Assembly: GCF_000568255.1 (NCBI RefSeq)
Contig: NZ_KK037166.1
Span: 5,367,504-5,429,837 of the forward strand
From: Kutzneria sp. 744
Lineage (GTDB): Bacteria; Actinomycetota; Actinomycetes; Mycobacteriales; Pseudonocardiaceae
Direction of reading: 5' to 3'
DNA: 62,334 nt
Every line of letters starts with the position of its first letter. Within the stretch, counting starts at the first letter, position 1. The position numbers were made by a program, and so were the translations under genes. Of this stretch, positions 7,962 through 16,552 are shown piece by piece. The notes beneath the pieces were generated by a model, which made no database searches, had not been told where the DNA came from, and saw only the letters and a program-made list of their open reading frames with translations.

Positions 7962-10535
7962 TCAGCCGAACAATTTCGCGAGCCGCGCCCGCACGCTGGC
8001 CACCCATGGCGCGCCGATGTGGCCGAACGTGCGCAGTGCCTCTTCCCACACCTGGCGGGCGGCCAGCTTGTCGCCACGGTCCAGATAGACATCGCCGAGA
8101 CCCCGCACCGCGTAACCCTCACGCAGCGCGGTGCCACTCACCCGGGACAGCCGGACGGCCTCGTTGAACGACGCCTCGGCATGGTCCAGCCAGCCCGCGG
8201 CGCGGTTGGTCTCGCCCAGGTGCACCCGCACCCACGCCTGCCGCTCCGAGTCGTCGTACTGCTGGTAGATGTGCAGCGCCTGCTGGTTGTAGGCCAGCGA
8301 ACCCTCGTAATCGCCGCTCAACCGGGCCAGCTCGCCGAGCGTGCTCAGCGGCTGCGCCTGCCGGTAGCGGTCACCGAGCAGCCGGTACAGCGCGAGCGAC
8401 TGACGCGACAGCGCCATCGCCTCGTCATGACGGCTCAGGTGGAACAGCGCCGACGCCGCGTGCGCCGATCCGAGCGCCACCACCGGCAGGTCGCCGTCGC
8501 CCTCGGCCAGCCGTCGGCACGCCTCGTGCTCGGCCAGCGCACGCTCGTGCTCGCCCAGACGCCCGTAGAGCAGGCCGAGACCGTGGTGCATGAGGGCCTC
8601 GCCGTTGCGATCGCCGGCCGCCTTCGCTGCGGCCAGCCCCAGCTCGTGGCTGGTGCGCCAGTCCTCCCACGGGCAGTGCGTGGCCAGGAAGTCCAGCTGC
8701 AGCCGGGCCAGCTGCCACACGTGCGTGCTGAAAGCGCCCTGGTGCGCATTGCGCAGCACGGAAAGCAGGTTGCTGCGCTCGCGCTCGAACCACGTCAGCG
8801 CGTGGGCCCGGTTCTCCAGCCGGGGCGTGGCCACCAGCGAGCACAGGCTCGGCGCCAGCGAGTCGGCCGGCGGGCGGATGAGCCGGCGGGCCCGGTCCGA
8901 GACCACGCAGTAGTACTCCAGCACGCGCGCGCCGACCGCGAACGCCTCTGCCTGCGTGAGCTCGGCGGAGGCGACCTCACGGGCGTGCAGCCGCACGAGG
9001 TCGTGCATCGTGAACCAGTCCTGGCTGGTCTCGGTGATGAGATGGGCGGCGCTCAGCGCGCGCAGCGCCGTGCGGGCGGAGCCGACCGAGCCGTTGCCCA
9101 TGGCCGCGACCAGGTGCGGCCCGAAGTTGGCCCCGGGGAAGAAACCCAGCAGCCGGAACACGGACGCGAACTCCGGCGGCAGCGTGCGGTAGGAGACGTC
9201 GAACGCCCGCCGCACGCTCACCTGCATGTCGTCGTCGGCGTCCTCGATGTCCAGCACCTGGAGCCGGTGCCGCTCGTCGGCCAGTTCGTCGGCCAGCCGG
9301 GCCAGCGTGCCGTTGGGGGCCATGGCCAGCCGCGCGCCCACGATCCGCAGGGCCAGCGGAAGATGACCACAAAGGTTTGCAATTCGTGACGCATTCACCG
9401 GATCACGCTGCGACCAGGCGATGTCCGAGACCTCGTCGAGCAGCCGCACCGCCTGCGGGCCCGGCAGCGTGCCCACCGGCACGTACGCGGCCCCGTCCCG
9501 CGCGACCAGTCCGTCCAGCCGCCGACGGCTGGTGACGATGGTCAACGGGCCACGGCCGCCGGGCAGCAGCGGACGCACCTGCTCCGAGTCGCGGGCGTCG
9601 TCCAGCATCACGAGCATGCGGCGGCCGGTCAGCAGCGACCGATACAGCGCGGCCCGCTCCGCCAGGTCGACGGGAACCGCCTGGGGCGCCACACCCAGCG
9701 CGATCAGGAACCGCCGCAGCACGTCGGCCGGCTCGGCCGGCGGCCGGTTCTGGTCGTAGCCGCGCAGGCAGACGAAGAGCTGGCCGTCGGGGAACTCACG
9801 GGCCACCTGACCGGCCCAGGTCACCGCCAGCGCGGTCTTGCCGGTGCCCGCGGCACCGACGACAACGCCCAGCGTGGACGTGTCCTCCTGGAGCAGACGG
9901 TCCAGACTGGACAGTTCCTCGTGGCGGCCGGTGAAGCCGGTCGGGGCCGGCGGCAACTGGGCCGGCACGACCACGCCGGCGATCTCCACACTGGACGGCT
10001 CCGGCGGCAGCAGCGACGGGTCGTCGTAGAGGATGCGGTCGTAGAGGGCGCGCAGCACCGGGTCCAGCGGCTGGTCGCGGCGGCCGGCCTGGATGCGCTC
10101 GTAGACGGCCAGCGCCTCGGCGCGGCGGCCCTGCCGGTGCAGCTCGGTCATCTGGCGGCCGACCAGGTCGCGGCGCAGCGCGTCCGGCAGCAGCACCAGA
10201 TCGGCGGCGGAAATGGCCGTCGGGTCGTGCACGTCGATGCGCTCGGGGTCGATGCGCAGCCGGTAGCCGAAGCGCTCGGTGATCAATTCGGTGTCGCCGC
10301 CCGGGTCGGCCTTGTCCAGCAGCACCCGCAGCTCGTCGGCCGCCTCGGTGTGCTCGGTCAGCACGATTTCGTTGGGGTGCAACGCGATTCTGGTGAGCAG
10401 CGTGCAGGCCTCGGCCGAGTCGACGGGAAGTGGACCGTCGACCCCGAGGATCTCAGGCCGGCCGAGCAGGCGGATCAGAACACCGCCGCGACGGACTGCC
10501 GGATGCGCGCTGGTCACGAGCTGCTCCCGCCCCAT
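7962..10535 (-). CDS. AfsR-like STAND regulator with reduced DNA-binding domain
   Basis: This 857-residue protein has, in order, a shortened OmpR-type winged-helix region (residues about 20–95), a shortened BTAD (105–170), an NB-ARC ATPase (about 200–440; P-loop GAAGTGKTALAVTW, Walker B RMLVMLDDARDSEQV, GLPL-type CGHLPLALRI) and C-terminal TPR repeats (about 600–857; GLLYGRLGEHERAL and similar). Compared with the broken neighbour, the segment equivalent to TLWADEPPETARTIVHGYV is largely absent, so DNA recognition may be lost or altered. SARP/AfsR proteins act as ATP-gated transcription factors, often of secondary metabolism, but no biosynthetic cluster lies in the window. It may act as a partner of the downstream copy; that is speculation. 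Confidence 0.85.
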   Translation of the reverse strand: MGREQLVTSAHPAVRRGGVLIRLLGRPEILGVDGPLPVDSAEACTLLTRIALHPNEIVLTEHTEAADELRVLLDKADPGGDTELITERFGYRLRIDPERIDVHDPTAISAADLVLLPDALRRDLVGRQMTELHRQGRRAEALAVYERIQAGRRDQPLDPVLRALYDRILYDDPSLLPPEPSSVEIAGVVVPAQLPPAPTGFTGRHEELSSLDRLLQEDTSTLGVVVGAAGTGKTALAVTWAGQVAREFPDGQLFVCLRGYDQNRPPAEPADVLRRFLIALGVAPQAVPVDLAERAALYRSLLTGRRMLVMLDDARDSEQVRPLLPGGRGPLTIVTSRRRLDGLVARDGAAYVPVGTLPGPQAVRLLDEVSDIAWSQRDPVNASRIANLCGHLPLALRIVGARLAMAPNGTLARLADELADERHRLQVLDIEDADDDMQVSVRRAFDVSYRTLPPEFASVFRLLGFFPGANFGPHLVAAMGNGSVGSARTALRALSAAHLITETSQDWFTMHDLVRLHAREVASAELTQAEAFAVGARVLEYYCVVSDRARRLIRPPADSLAPSLCSLVATPRLENRAHALTWFERERSNLLSVLRNAHQGAFSTHVWQLARLQLDFLATHCPWEDWRTSHELGLAAAKAAGDRNGEALMHHGLGLLYGRLGEHERALAEHEACRRLAEGDGDLPVVALGSAHAASALFHLSRHDEAMALSRQSLALYRLLGDRYRQAQPLSTLGELARLSGDYEGSLAYNQQALHIYQQYDDSERQAWVRVHLGETNRAAGWLDHAEASFNEAVRLSRVSGTALREGYAVRGLGDVYLDRGDKLAARQVWEEALRTFGHIGAPWVASVRARLAKLFG

Positions 10536-11033
10536 CAGGTGGTTCTGACGGGCAAACTACCGCCACCAGGGCTGGACGGTCCCCGGGTCGGCCGGCCACA
10601 GGTCGAAAAACCCGGACATCTTTGCCCGATTCGTGGTCCGACAGCCGACGGTCGCATGCGAAGCGATCCCGCCGTCCGCTCCCGATTGCGGACGACGGGA
10701 CCGCGCTGCGCCAGTTTGGCCGCCAACAGCTCGGAACCCACCCCGAGCGGGGGTCCCGACCTGCCGGTGATCAAGGTCTGGCGAAGCGGAAGTGGCCTTG
10801 CGCCAACGGAATTGGCAAACCCAGCCGCTCCCCGGTTTGCGCGGCAACCGTAACAGAGCGCGTGTGACCGGTCACAGCCACCCCACCCTATCGGAGCATC
10901 ACCGGTGTTCAGGGCCGCCGAGCCAGGCGCGTTACGCGACAACGGCACCAGCGGCCTCCTCTCCGACCCTCACCGCCTGCCCGTCAGATCGCAGCGGCAA
11001 ACCTGATTCTCGCACTTGATCGGTTCGGATTTC
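10536..11033. other. Intergenic control region, no convincing gene
   Basis: About 500 bp separate the divergent AfsR-like and TetR genes. Open frames here lack start context and family resemblance and look like chance frames in GC-rich DNA. It should hold the promoters for both flanking genes; a perfect 14-bp palindrome lies at 10863–10876. Confidence 0.5.
10863..10876. promoter_or_regulatory. Perfect palindrome TGTGACCGGTCACA
   Basis: This 14-bp perfect palindrome resembles CRP/GlxR-type TGTGA…TCACA sites but with a 4-bp rather than 6-bp spacer. It lies about 330 bp upstream of the AfsR-like gene and 215 bp upstream of tetR. The cognate factor is unknown. Confidence 0.4.
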
Positions 11034-11069
11034 CTTAACGTCGTTAAGCGTGCGGAGAACGCCGTTAAG
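11034..11069. promoter_or_regulatory. TetR operator: palindrome plus third half-site
   Basis: CTTAACG-T-CGTTAAG at 11034–11048 is a perfect inverted repeat, and a third CGTTAAG half-site lies at 11063–11069, exactly 21 bp (two helical turns) after the second. The array ends ten bases before the tetR GTG start, so bound repressor would block tetR transcription (autoregulation). Confidence 0.75.
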
Positions 11070-11078
11070 GTGTCACTC

Positions 11079-11666
11079 GTGAAACTGAGCCGGGACGCCG
11101 TCGTGCAGGCCGCGTTGGAGCTGCTCGACGAGGTCGGGCTGGCCGACCTCACCCTGCGCGGCGTGGCCGAACGGCTGCACGTTCAGGCCCCCGCCCTCTA
11201 CTGGCACGTCCGCAACCGCCAGGACCTCGTCGACCAGATGGCCGCCGCCATGATCCGCGACGGCATCGGCGGCATCGCCCCCGACGGCGCGTGGATGGAC
11301 CAGCTCGGCGACATCGCCCGCGCCTACCGGCAGACCCTCCTGTCGCACCGCGACGGCGCCCGCGTCCTGGCCGAGGCCTGCACCGCCGACCCCGCCGTCA
11401 ACCGCCTCGCCGAGCTGTCCCTGCGCATGCTCACCTCCGCCGGCTTCACCACCCCCGACGCCATGCGCGCCCTCGTCTGCCTGCTCAGCTACGTCACCGG
11501 CTTCGTCGCCGACGAGCAGACCGCCCAGCCCCGCACCGAGAAACCCGACCCCGTGCTGTTCCCCCTGCTCACCGCCGCCGGCGTCGGGCACCACACCACG
11601 GAGACCTTCGAGTTCGGCCTGGAACTCCTGTTGAGCGGCCTCCGCCTGGCCCGCCTGTCTTCATAG
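11079..11666 (+). CDS. TetR family repressor (TetR_C-type ligand domain)
   Basis: This protein of about 195 residues starts at the GTG at 11079 (VKLSRDAVVQAALELLDEVG); the longer frame would translate through the operator. The N-terminal TetR helix-turn-helix contains LADLTLRGVAERLHVQAPALYWHVRNRQDLVD. The C-terminal half (WMDQLGDIARAYRQTLL, DAMRALVCLLSYVTGFV) resembles the tetracycline-repressor-type dimer/ligand domain. The neat operator directly upstream supports self-repression. No efflux pump or other usual target adjoins it, so the regulated substrate is unclear; the AfsR-like gene on the other side of the control region is a candidate target. Confidence 0.88.
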   Translation: MKLSRDAVVQAALELLDEVGLADLTLRGVAERLHVQAPALYWHVRNRQDLVDQMAAAMIRDGIGGIAPDGAWMDQLGDIARAYRQTLLSHRDGARVLAEACTADPAVNRLAELSLRMLTSAGFTTPDAMRALVCLLSYVTGFVADEQTAQPRTEKPDPVLFPLLTAAGVGHHTTETFEFGLELLLSGLRLARLSS

Positions 11667-11735
11667 CCACCCCCACACCCCCGCACCCCCACCCCTCGCG
11701 CATCTCGCACACCTCGCACCCCCACCCCTCTTTTC

Positions 11736-11837
11736 CGCCACATGTGCGCCACATGTGGCGTTGGGAGTCGAATGTGGCGCACATGTGGCGTCAAGGGCGT
11801 GGCGGCGAGGAGTCGAATGTGGCGTCAGGGGCGTGGC
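11736..11837. repeat. Intergenic CACATGTGGCG / GAGTCGAATGTGGCG repeat cluster
   Basis: Short palindromic units (CCACATGTGG, GGCGCACATGTGGCG) alternate with a direct repeat, GAGTCGAATGTGGCG, at 11765–11779 and 11810–11824, each followed by a GTCA/TTGG–GGGCG tail. The cluster sits between tetR and the 3' end of apbE. It looks like a REP/MITE-like intergenic repeat and could also act as a converging-gene terminator. Confidence 0.6.
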
Positions 11838-12685
11838 CCGGCTCTGTGCCTGAAAGCGTGTTTCGGTGTGCCGGAGAGCGGGACTCGCGGGGGTTGGACG
11901 ACGTCGGCGATGAGGTAGGGGTCCAGGGCGGCGGAGCGGTGGACGGACAGGTCGGCGTCGACGGCGAAGACGAGGCAGCCGGGCTGGGAGTCGGCCCAGG
12001 CGACGCCGGGGCGGCCCATGGCAAAGGCAGTGGTGGCAACACAGTCGGCGGTGGTGAGATCGGCGGCCACCACGGTGACGCTGAGCAGGCCACGGGCCGG
12101 GAGGCCGGTGCGGCCGTCCAGGATGTGCTCGCCCCGTTCATACGTGGCGGAGGTGGCGACGGCCAGGTCACGAACGCCCAGGACGGCGCACATGCGGTCG
12201 GCCTGCTCGGGGTGGCGGATGCCGACCAGCCAGGGACGGCCGGGCTCGGGCTCGCCAACGGTCACGACGTCGCCGCCGGCGTTGACACAGAACCTTTCAA
12301 CCCCTCGCTCCCGGAGCTGATCGGCCACCCGCTGGACGGCCCAGCCCTTGACGACGCCGCACGGGTCGAACGAGTGACCAGGCGGGGTAGCGGTGAAGGC
12401 GCCGTCACTGATGCACTCGTAGTGCCGGCAGATGTCGATCACCTCGGCCAGCTCGGCCGACACCTCGGCGACCTCGCCCCGGCCGTAGCGGCTGACCTCG
12501 CTGTCCGGGCGGAACGGGCTGAACCGGGCATCCACGCGGCGCAGGTCGGCGTACAGCAGGTCGAGGTGCCGCGGGGTGCCGTCGACCGGGTCGCGGACGT
12601 CGACCGAGACCGGCATCCCCATCACCTGCTCGACGTGCCGCATGACCTCAACAATGGCGATCGAGCCTGTGCGGCGGCTGTGCAA
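11825..12685 (-). CDS. apbE: FAD:protein FMN transferase (ApbE)
   Basis: Up to 286 residues; ATG at 12643 (MRHVEQVMGMPV) matches the family's usual N-terminus better than the longer frame. ApbE motifs are clear: FDPCGVVKGWAV, NAGGD near residue 140, TSATYERGEHILDGRTG, and the Mg-binding TADCVATTAFAMG. ApbE enzymes split FAD and attach FMN to a Thr/Ser of a partner flavoprotein, usually outside the membrane. No signal peptide is obvious, and no NqrC/RnfG or FMN_bind partner is in the window, so the substrate protein is elsewhere. The gene is divergent from the response regulator with 70–112 bp between starts, so the two may share regulation. Confidence 0.88.
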   Translation of the reverse strand: MHSRRTGSIAIVEVMRHVEQVMGMPVSVDVRDPVDGTPRHLDLLYADLRRVDARFSPFRPDSEVSRYGRGEVAEVSAELAEVIDICRHYECISDGAFTATPPGHSFDPCGVVKGWAVQRVADQLRERGVERFCVNAGGDVVTVGEPEPGRPWLVGIRHPEQADRMCAVLGVRDLAVATSATYERGEHILDGRTGLPARGLLSVTVVAADLTTADCVATTAFAMGRPGVAWADSQPGCLVFAVDADLSVHRSAALDPYLIADVVQPPRVPLSGTPKHAFRHRAGPRP

Positions 12686-12755
12686 GTTCTGTCGGTCGGC
12701 TGTCGACCGGGGCGTCGACTCGCCCGGCGCCCACCGCAGGCCGCACCATGGTCAC

Positions 12756-13460
12756 GTGCGAGCTGACAAGGCGGAGGCCCCGGTACGACTGCTGGTCGTC
12801 GACGACGAGCCCCACATCGCCGACCTGGTGGCCACGGTGGCGAAGTACGAGGGCTGGCACGCCCGCGTGGCCAACAACGGCTCGTCCGCGCTGACCGAGG
12901 CGGCGGCGTTCAACCCGGACATCGTCGTGCTCGACCTCATGCTGCCCGACCTGGACGGCTTCACCGTGCTGGACCGGCTGCGGGCTACCGGCGCGATGGT
13001 GCCGGTGGTGTTCCTGACCGCCAAGGACGCCACCGCCGACCGGGTCGCCGGCCTGACCCGGGGCGGCGACGACTACCTGGTCAAACCGTTCGCGGTGGAG
13101 GAGCTGATGGCCCGGCTGCGGGCCGTGCTGCGCCGCACCACCGGCCCCGGCTGGAAGCGGTCCGTGCTCGCGGTCGAGGACCTGGAGCTGGACGAGGACA
13201 CCCGCGAGGTGCGCCGCGGCGAGGAGAACGTGTCGCTCACGCCCACCGAGTTCGAGCTGCTGCGCTATCTGATGCGGCGCTCCCCGGCCGTGCTGACCAA
13301 GGCGCAGATCCTGGATCACGTGTGGGACTACGACTTCGGCGGCCGGTCCAATGTGGTGGAGCTGGTCATCTCACACCTGCGCCGCAAGCTCGACACCGGC
13401 AACGAGCCGCTGATCCACACGATCCGCGGCGTCGGCTACGTGGTCCGCCGGGCCACCTGA
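12756..13460 (+). CDS. OmpR-family response regulator
   Basis: This 234-residue protein uses the GTG at 12756; the longer frame reads into apbE. The receiver domain shows acidic D16/D17, phospho-acceptor D60 in VVLDLMLPD, a Thr in FLTAKD, and the Lys in DYLVKPF. The C-terminal winged helix (residues about 140–234) has the OmpR signature LTPTEFELLRYL and the recognition-helix segment SNVVELVISHLRRKL, ending IRGVGYVVR. Its stop overlaps the kinase start (TGATG), so the two proteins should be made in step. Similar to TcrX/TrcR-type actinobacterial regulators; signal unknown. Confidence 0.93.
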   Translation: MRADKAEAPVRLLVVDDEPHIADLVATVAKYEGWHARVANNGSSALTEAAAFNPDIVVLDLMLPDLDGFTVLDRLRATGAMVPVVFLTAKDATADRVAGLTRGGDDYLVKPFAVEELMARLRAVLRRTTGPGWKRSVLAVEDLELDEDTREVRRGEENVSLTPTEFELLRYLMRRSPAVLTKAQILDHVWDYDFGGRSNVVELVISHLRRKLDTGNEPLIHTIRGVGYVVRRAT

Positions 13461-14929
13461 TGGGCAGGCTGACGGCCGCCTGGCGGCGGCTGCGGCTGGG
13501 CACCCAGCTCGCGCTGGCGCTGGGCGCGCTGGCACTGGTGGTGTTCGGGCTGGTCGGCGTGGTGACGACGTCGCTGCTGCACCAGTACCTGGACACCAAG
13601 CTGAGCGACCAGCTGTCCACGACGTTGGGCCAGTTCAAGGCGACCGGCAACGTCAACCCGTCACCCGGCAAGTTCGGGCACGGCAGCGTGGCCGACCACG
13701 ATCCGCCGGTCGGCGTGACGGTCGAGTTCAGCCCCGGCAACAACGTGAAGCTGACCGACAGCACCAGCCATCCGCCCGTGGACGGTCAGCAGCTGATCGC
13801 GCTGGCCGCGCGGGCGCTGGTGAGCAGTCCCCTGCAGCACCCCGAGCAGGAGGTGGAGGCCGGCGGGGTCCGGTACCGGTTCATGGCGGTGACCTCCGTG
13901 AACACCCCGCTGCTCAAGAGGGTCGCCGTGGTCGGGCTGTCCGAGGGCGACACCGAGGCCACCATCCGTCGGATGATCATGGTCAACCTGGTGACGTTCG
14001 GCGTCGCGCTGGTGGTGCTGGTCCTGGTCGGGCAGCAGGTGCTGCGGCGCGGGCTGCGGCCGCTGGCCGACATGTCCTCCACCGCGCACACTGTCGCCTC
14101 CACCGACCTGACGGCCAAGTCCGTCGACCTCTCGGTGCGGGCCAAGGGCGAGGGCGGCGGCATCGAGGTCGAGGAGCTGCGGTCGGCGTTCAACGTGATG
14201 ATCGATCACATCGACCACTCATTGGTCGCGCGGTCGGCCGCCGAGCAGCGGCTGCGGCAGTTCGTCGCCGACGCCTCCCATGAGCTGCGGACCCCGCTCA
14301 CCTCGATCCGTGGCTACGCCGACCTCTTCGCGTACGCCGCGGCCAACGAGCCCGCCGAGCGGGAACGGCACCTCGCGCGGATGCGTGAGGAGGCCGGGCG
14401 GATGAGCCTGCTGCTCGACGACCTGCTGCTGCTGGCCCGGCTCGACGCCGCCGAGGCCCCGCTACGACCCGAGCCGGTTGACCTCGTCGAGATCGCTGTG
14501 GCCGCCGCCGACGGTTTCCAGGCCGCTCGCCCCGACCATCCGTTCGCGCTGGAGGTCGAGCCCTCAGCGCTACCCATGATCGGCGACCCCATGCGGCTGC
14601 GGCAGGTTCTCGACAACCTGCTCACCAACGCCGCCGTGCACACCGACCCCGGCACGCCCGTGACGCTGCGGCTGCGTACCGAGCTCGGCTGGGCCGTCGC
14701 CGAGGTGGCCGACGGCGGGCCCGGCATCAGCCCCGAGAACCAGGCCCGGGTGTTCGATCGCTTCTACCGGGTCGACGACTCCCGCACCCGGCGCAGCGGC
14801 GGCACCGGGCTCGGCCTGTCCGTCGTGCACTCCCTCGTCACCGCGCACGGCGGCGCCGTCACCTTGCAGAGCCGGCCCGGCGCCACCGCGTTCACGGTGC
14901 GGTTTCCCCTGTCAGCCCGCCAGGTGTGA
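13460..14929 (+). CDS. Sensor histidine kinase, partner of the OmpR regulator
   Basis: This 489-residue kinase has two membrane segments (residues about 18–42 and 172–195) flanking a roughly 130-residue extracytoplasmic sensor domain. A HAMP linker follows, then the HisKA box ASHELRTPLTSIRG with phospho-acceptor His near residue 274. The HATPase_c domain shows the N box (VLDNLLTNAAVH), G1 (VADGGPGI) and G2 (GGTGLGLSVVHSLV). All catalytic motifs are intact. The start overlaps the regulator's stop by one base. The 3' end overlaps the convergent aldo/keto reductase by 18 bp. Confidence 0.93.
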   Translation: MGRLTAAWRRLRLGTQLALALGALALVVFGLVGVVTTSLLHQYLDTKLSDQLSTTLGQFKATGNVNPSPGKFGHGSVADHDPPVGVTVEFSPGNNVKLTDSTSHPPVDGQQLIALAARALVSSPLQHPEQEVEAGGVRYRFMAVTSVNTPLLKRVAVVGLSEGDTEATIRRMIMVNLVTFGVALVVLVLVGQQVLRRGLRPLADMSSTAHTVASTDLTAKSVDLSVRAKGEGGGIEVEELRSAFNVMIDHIDHSLVARSAAEQRLRQFVADASHELRTPLTSIRGYADLFAYAAANEPAERERHLARMREEAGRMSLLLDDLLLLARLDAAEAPLRPEPVDLVEIAVAAADGFQAARPDHPFALEVEPSALPMIGDPMRLRQVLDNLLTNAAVHTDPGTPVTLRLRTELGWAVAEVADGGPGISPENQARVFDRFYRVDDSRTRRSGGTGLGLSVVHSLVTAHGGAVTLQSRPGATAFTVRFPLSARQV

Positions 14930-15940
14930 ACGCGCCCAGAGGTCGATGCCCGACTCCACCGCGTGCTTGTCGATGGCCGCCAGCTCGTCGTCCGTCAGCG
15001 GCGGGGCGTTCAGCGCCGCCACGTTGTCCTCCAGCTGCTTGACCGAGCTCGCCCCGATCAGCGCCGAGGTCACCCTCGGATCCCGCAGCGTCCACGTCAA
15101 CGCCAGCTGGGCCAGCGACTGCCCCCGCTGCTGCGCGATGTCGTTCAGCGCCCTGATCCGGGCCAGGTTCTCGTCCGACAGCAGATCCGTCGACAGCGAC
15201 TTGTCCTGCGTCGCCCGCGAACCCTCCGGCAGCCCGTTCAGGTACTTGTCCGTCAGCATGCCCTGGCCCAGCGGCGAGAACGCGATGCAGCCCGCCCCCA
15301 CCTCGTCCAGCGCGTCCAGCAGCTCCGCCTCGATCCAGCGGTTCAGCATCGAGTACGACGGCTGGTGGATCAGCAGCGGCACCCCCGCCGTGCGCAGGAT
15401 CTCCGCCGCCTCCCGCGTCTTCGTCGCCGAGTAGCTGCTCACGCCCACGTACAGCGCCTTGCCCTGCTGGTAGGCGCTGACCAGCGCGCCCATCGTCTCT
15501 TCCAGCGGCGTGTCCGGGTCGTACCGGTGCGAGTAGAAGATGTCCACGTAGTCCAGGCCCATGCGCCCCAGCGACTGGTCCAGCGACGCCGTCAGGTACT
15601 TCCGGCTGCCCCACTCCCCGTACGGGCCCGGCCACATGTCGTAGCCCGCCTTCGTCGAGATCACCAGCTCGTCCCGATACGGCTTGAGGTCGTCGGCCAG
15701 CATCCTGCCGAAGTTCGCCTCCGCGCTCCCGTACGGCGGGCCGTAGTTGTTGGCCAGGTCGAAGTGCGTGATCCCCAGGTCGAACGCCCGGCGCACGATC
15801 TCCCGGCCCGCCTCGTACGGCCGGTCGTCCCCGAAGTTGTGCCACAACCCCAGCGAGATCCCCGGCAGCCGCAGCCCGCTGCGCCCGCACCGCCGGTAGT
15901 CCATCTCCTCGTAACGCCCACCCGCCGCCTCGTACGGCAC
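14912..15940 (-). CDS. Aldo/keto reductase, YghZ/Gpr-like
   Basis: This 342-residue NADPH-dependent reductase has the family's TIM-barrel landmarks: GLWHNFGDD near the N-terminus; the catalytic Asp and Tyr in FDLANNYGPP; Lys in ISTKAGYDMWPGPYG; His in YVDIFYSHRYDPDTP; and the cofactor segment LIGASSVKQLEDNV. The PYGEWGSRKYL and SHRYDPDTPLEET stretches are typical of the YghZ (L-glyceraldehyde 3-phosphate reductase) branch, making detoxification of a small aldehyde a reasonable guess. The true start may be the later Met in EEMDYRRCG. It converges on the histidine kinase and shares its last 18 bp with it. Confidence 0.88.
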   Translation of the reverse strand: MPYEAAGGRYEEMDYRRCGRSGLRLPGISLGLWHNFGDDRPYEAGREIVRRAFDLGITHFDLANNYGPPYGSAEANFGRMLADDLKPYRDELVISTKAGYDMWPGPYGEWGSRKYLTASLDQSLGRMGLDYVDIFYSHRYDPDTPLEETMGALVSAYQQGKALYVGVSSYSATKTREAAEILRTAGVPLLIHQPSYSMLNRWIEAELLDALDEVGAGCIAFSPLGQGMLTDKYLNGLPEGSRATQDKSLSTDLLSDENLARIRALNDIAQQRGQSLAQLALTWTLRDPRVTSALIGASSVKQLEDNVAALNAPPLTDDELAAIDKHAVESGIDLWARSHLAG

Positions 15941-16191
15941 GGTCCCGCCTCCCCGCTCGCCCGGTCACTCGAACGGACGCGAGTCTAGGTCCGTTCGCGG
16001 TCAGGGGCTCAGTACCGCCGGGTCGAAAGTGACAGCTTCGGGAGCCGATCAGACCGAGCCGCCGCGCCCCGATGAGGCAACCGCCGGCGTTTCATCCGAT
16101 GGTGCCGTCAAGTCCGCGCGACAGTGACGCGGCCAGTTTTCGACGGGTCGCCGGGTTAGCGTCGAAGATCATCACCTGGGGAGGACTTCCG

Positions 16192-16473
16192 ATGACCGGA
16201 CCGGATCTGCCCGCACCGGACGAGCTGTTCGAAATCGAGATGTGGCGGTACCGATGGCCGAGCGGGACGTTCAAGGCGGAGCTGTTCGCCGGGGTGCTGG
16301 TGTACTCGGGCGAGTTCGACGAGCGGGATGTGGAGACGGCCCGGCGGACCTACCCGGGGCGGCAGATCGTGCTCAACGACGGCGGCGGGATCGAGGTCCA
16401 TCCGGGAGGCGACGCTGAGCCGCGGTCGGTCTTCGAGACCTTCCTGGAGCAGCTCAAGAGGGAGCGCGGCTAG
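16192..16473 (+). CDS. Small hypothetical protein
   Basis: A 93-residue acidic, soluble protein (MTGPDLPAPDELFEIEMWRY) with its ATG after a GGGGAGGA site. The sequence is rich in charged residues and lacks membrane or signal segments. I do not recognise the family. It precedes the DUF6069 gene by 79 bp on the same strand and may be co-transcribed. Confidence 0.65.
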   Translation: MTGPDLPAPDELFEIEMWRYRWPSGTFKAELFAGVLVYSGEFDERDVETARRTYPGRQIVLNDGGGIEVHPGGDAEPRSVFETFLEQLKRERG

Positions 16474-16552
16474 ACACGTCCGATTGCTGGCGGGCGCGCA
16501 CCGGCTCGGGGCGGGACAATCGGGGGAGGGCCGGCGTGCGGAAGGACGCGTG

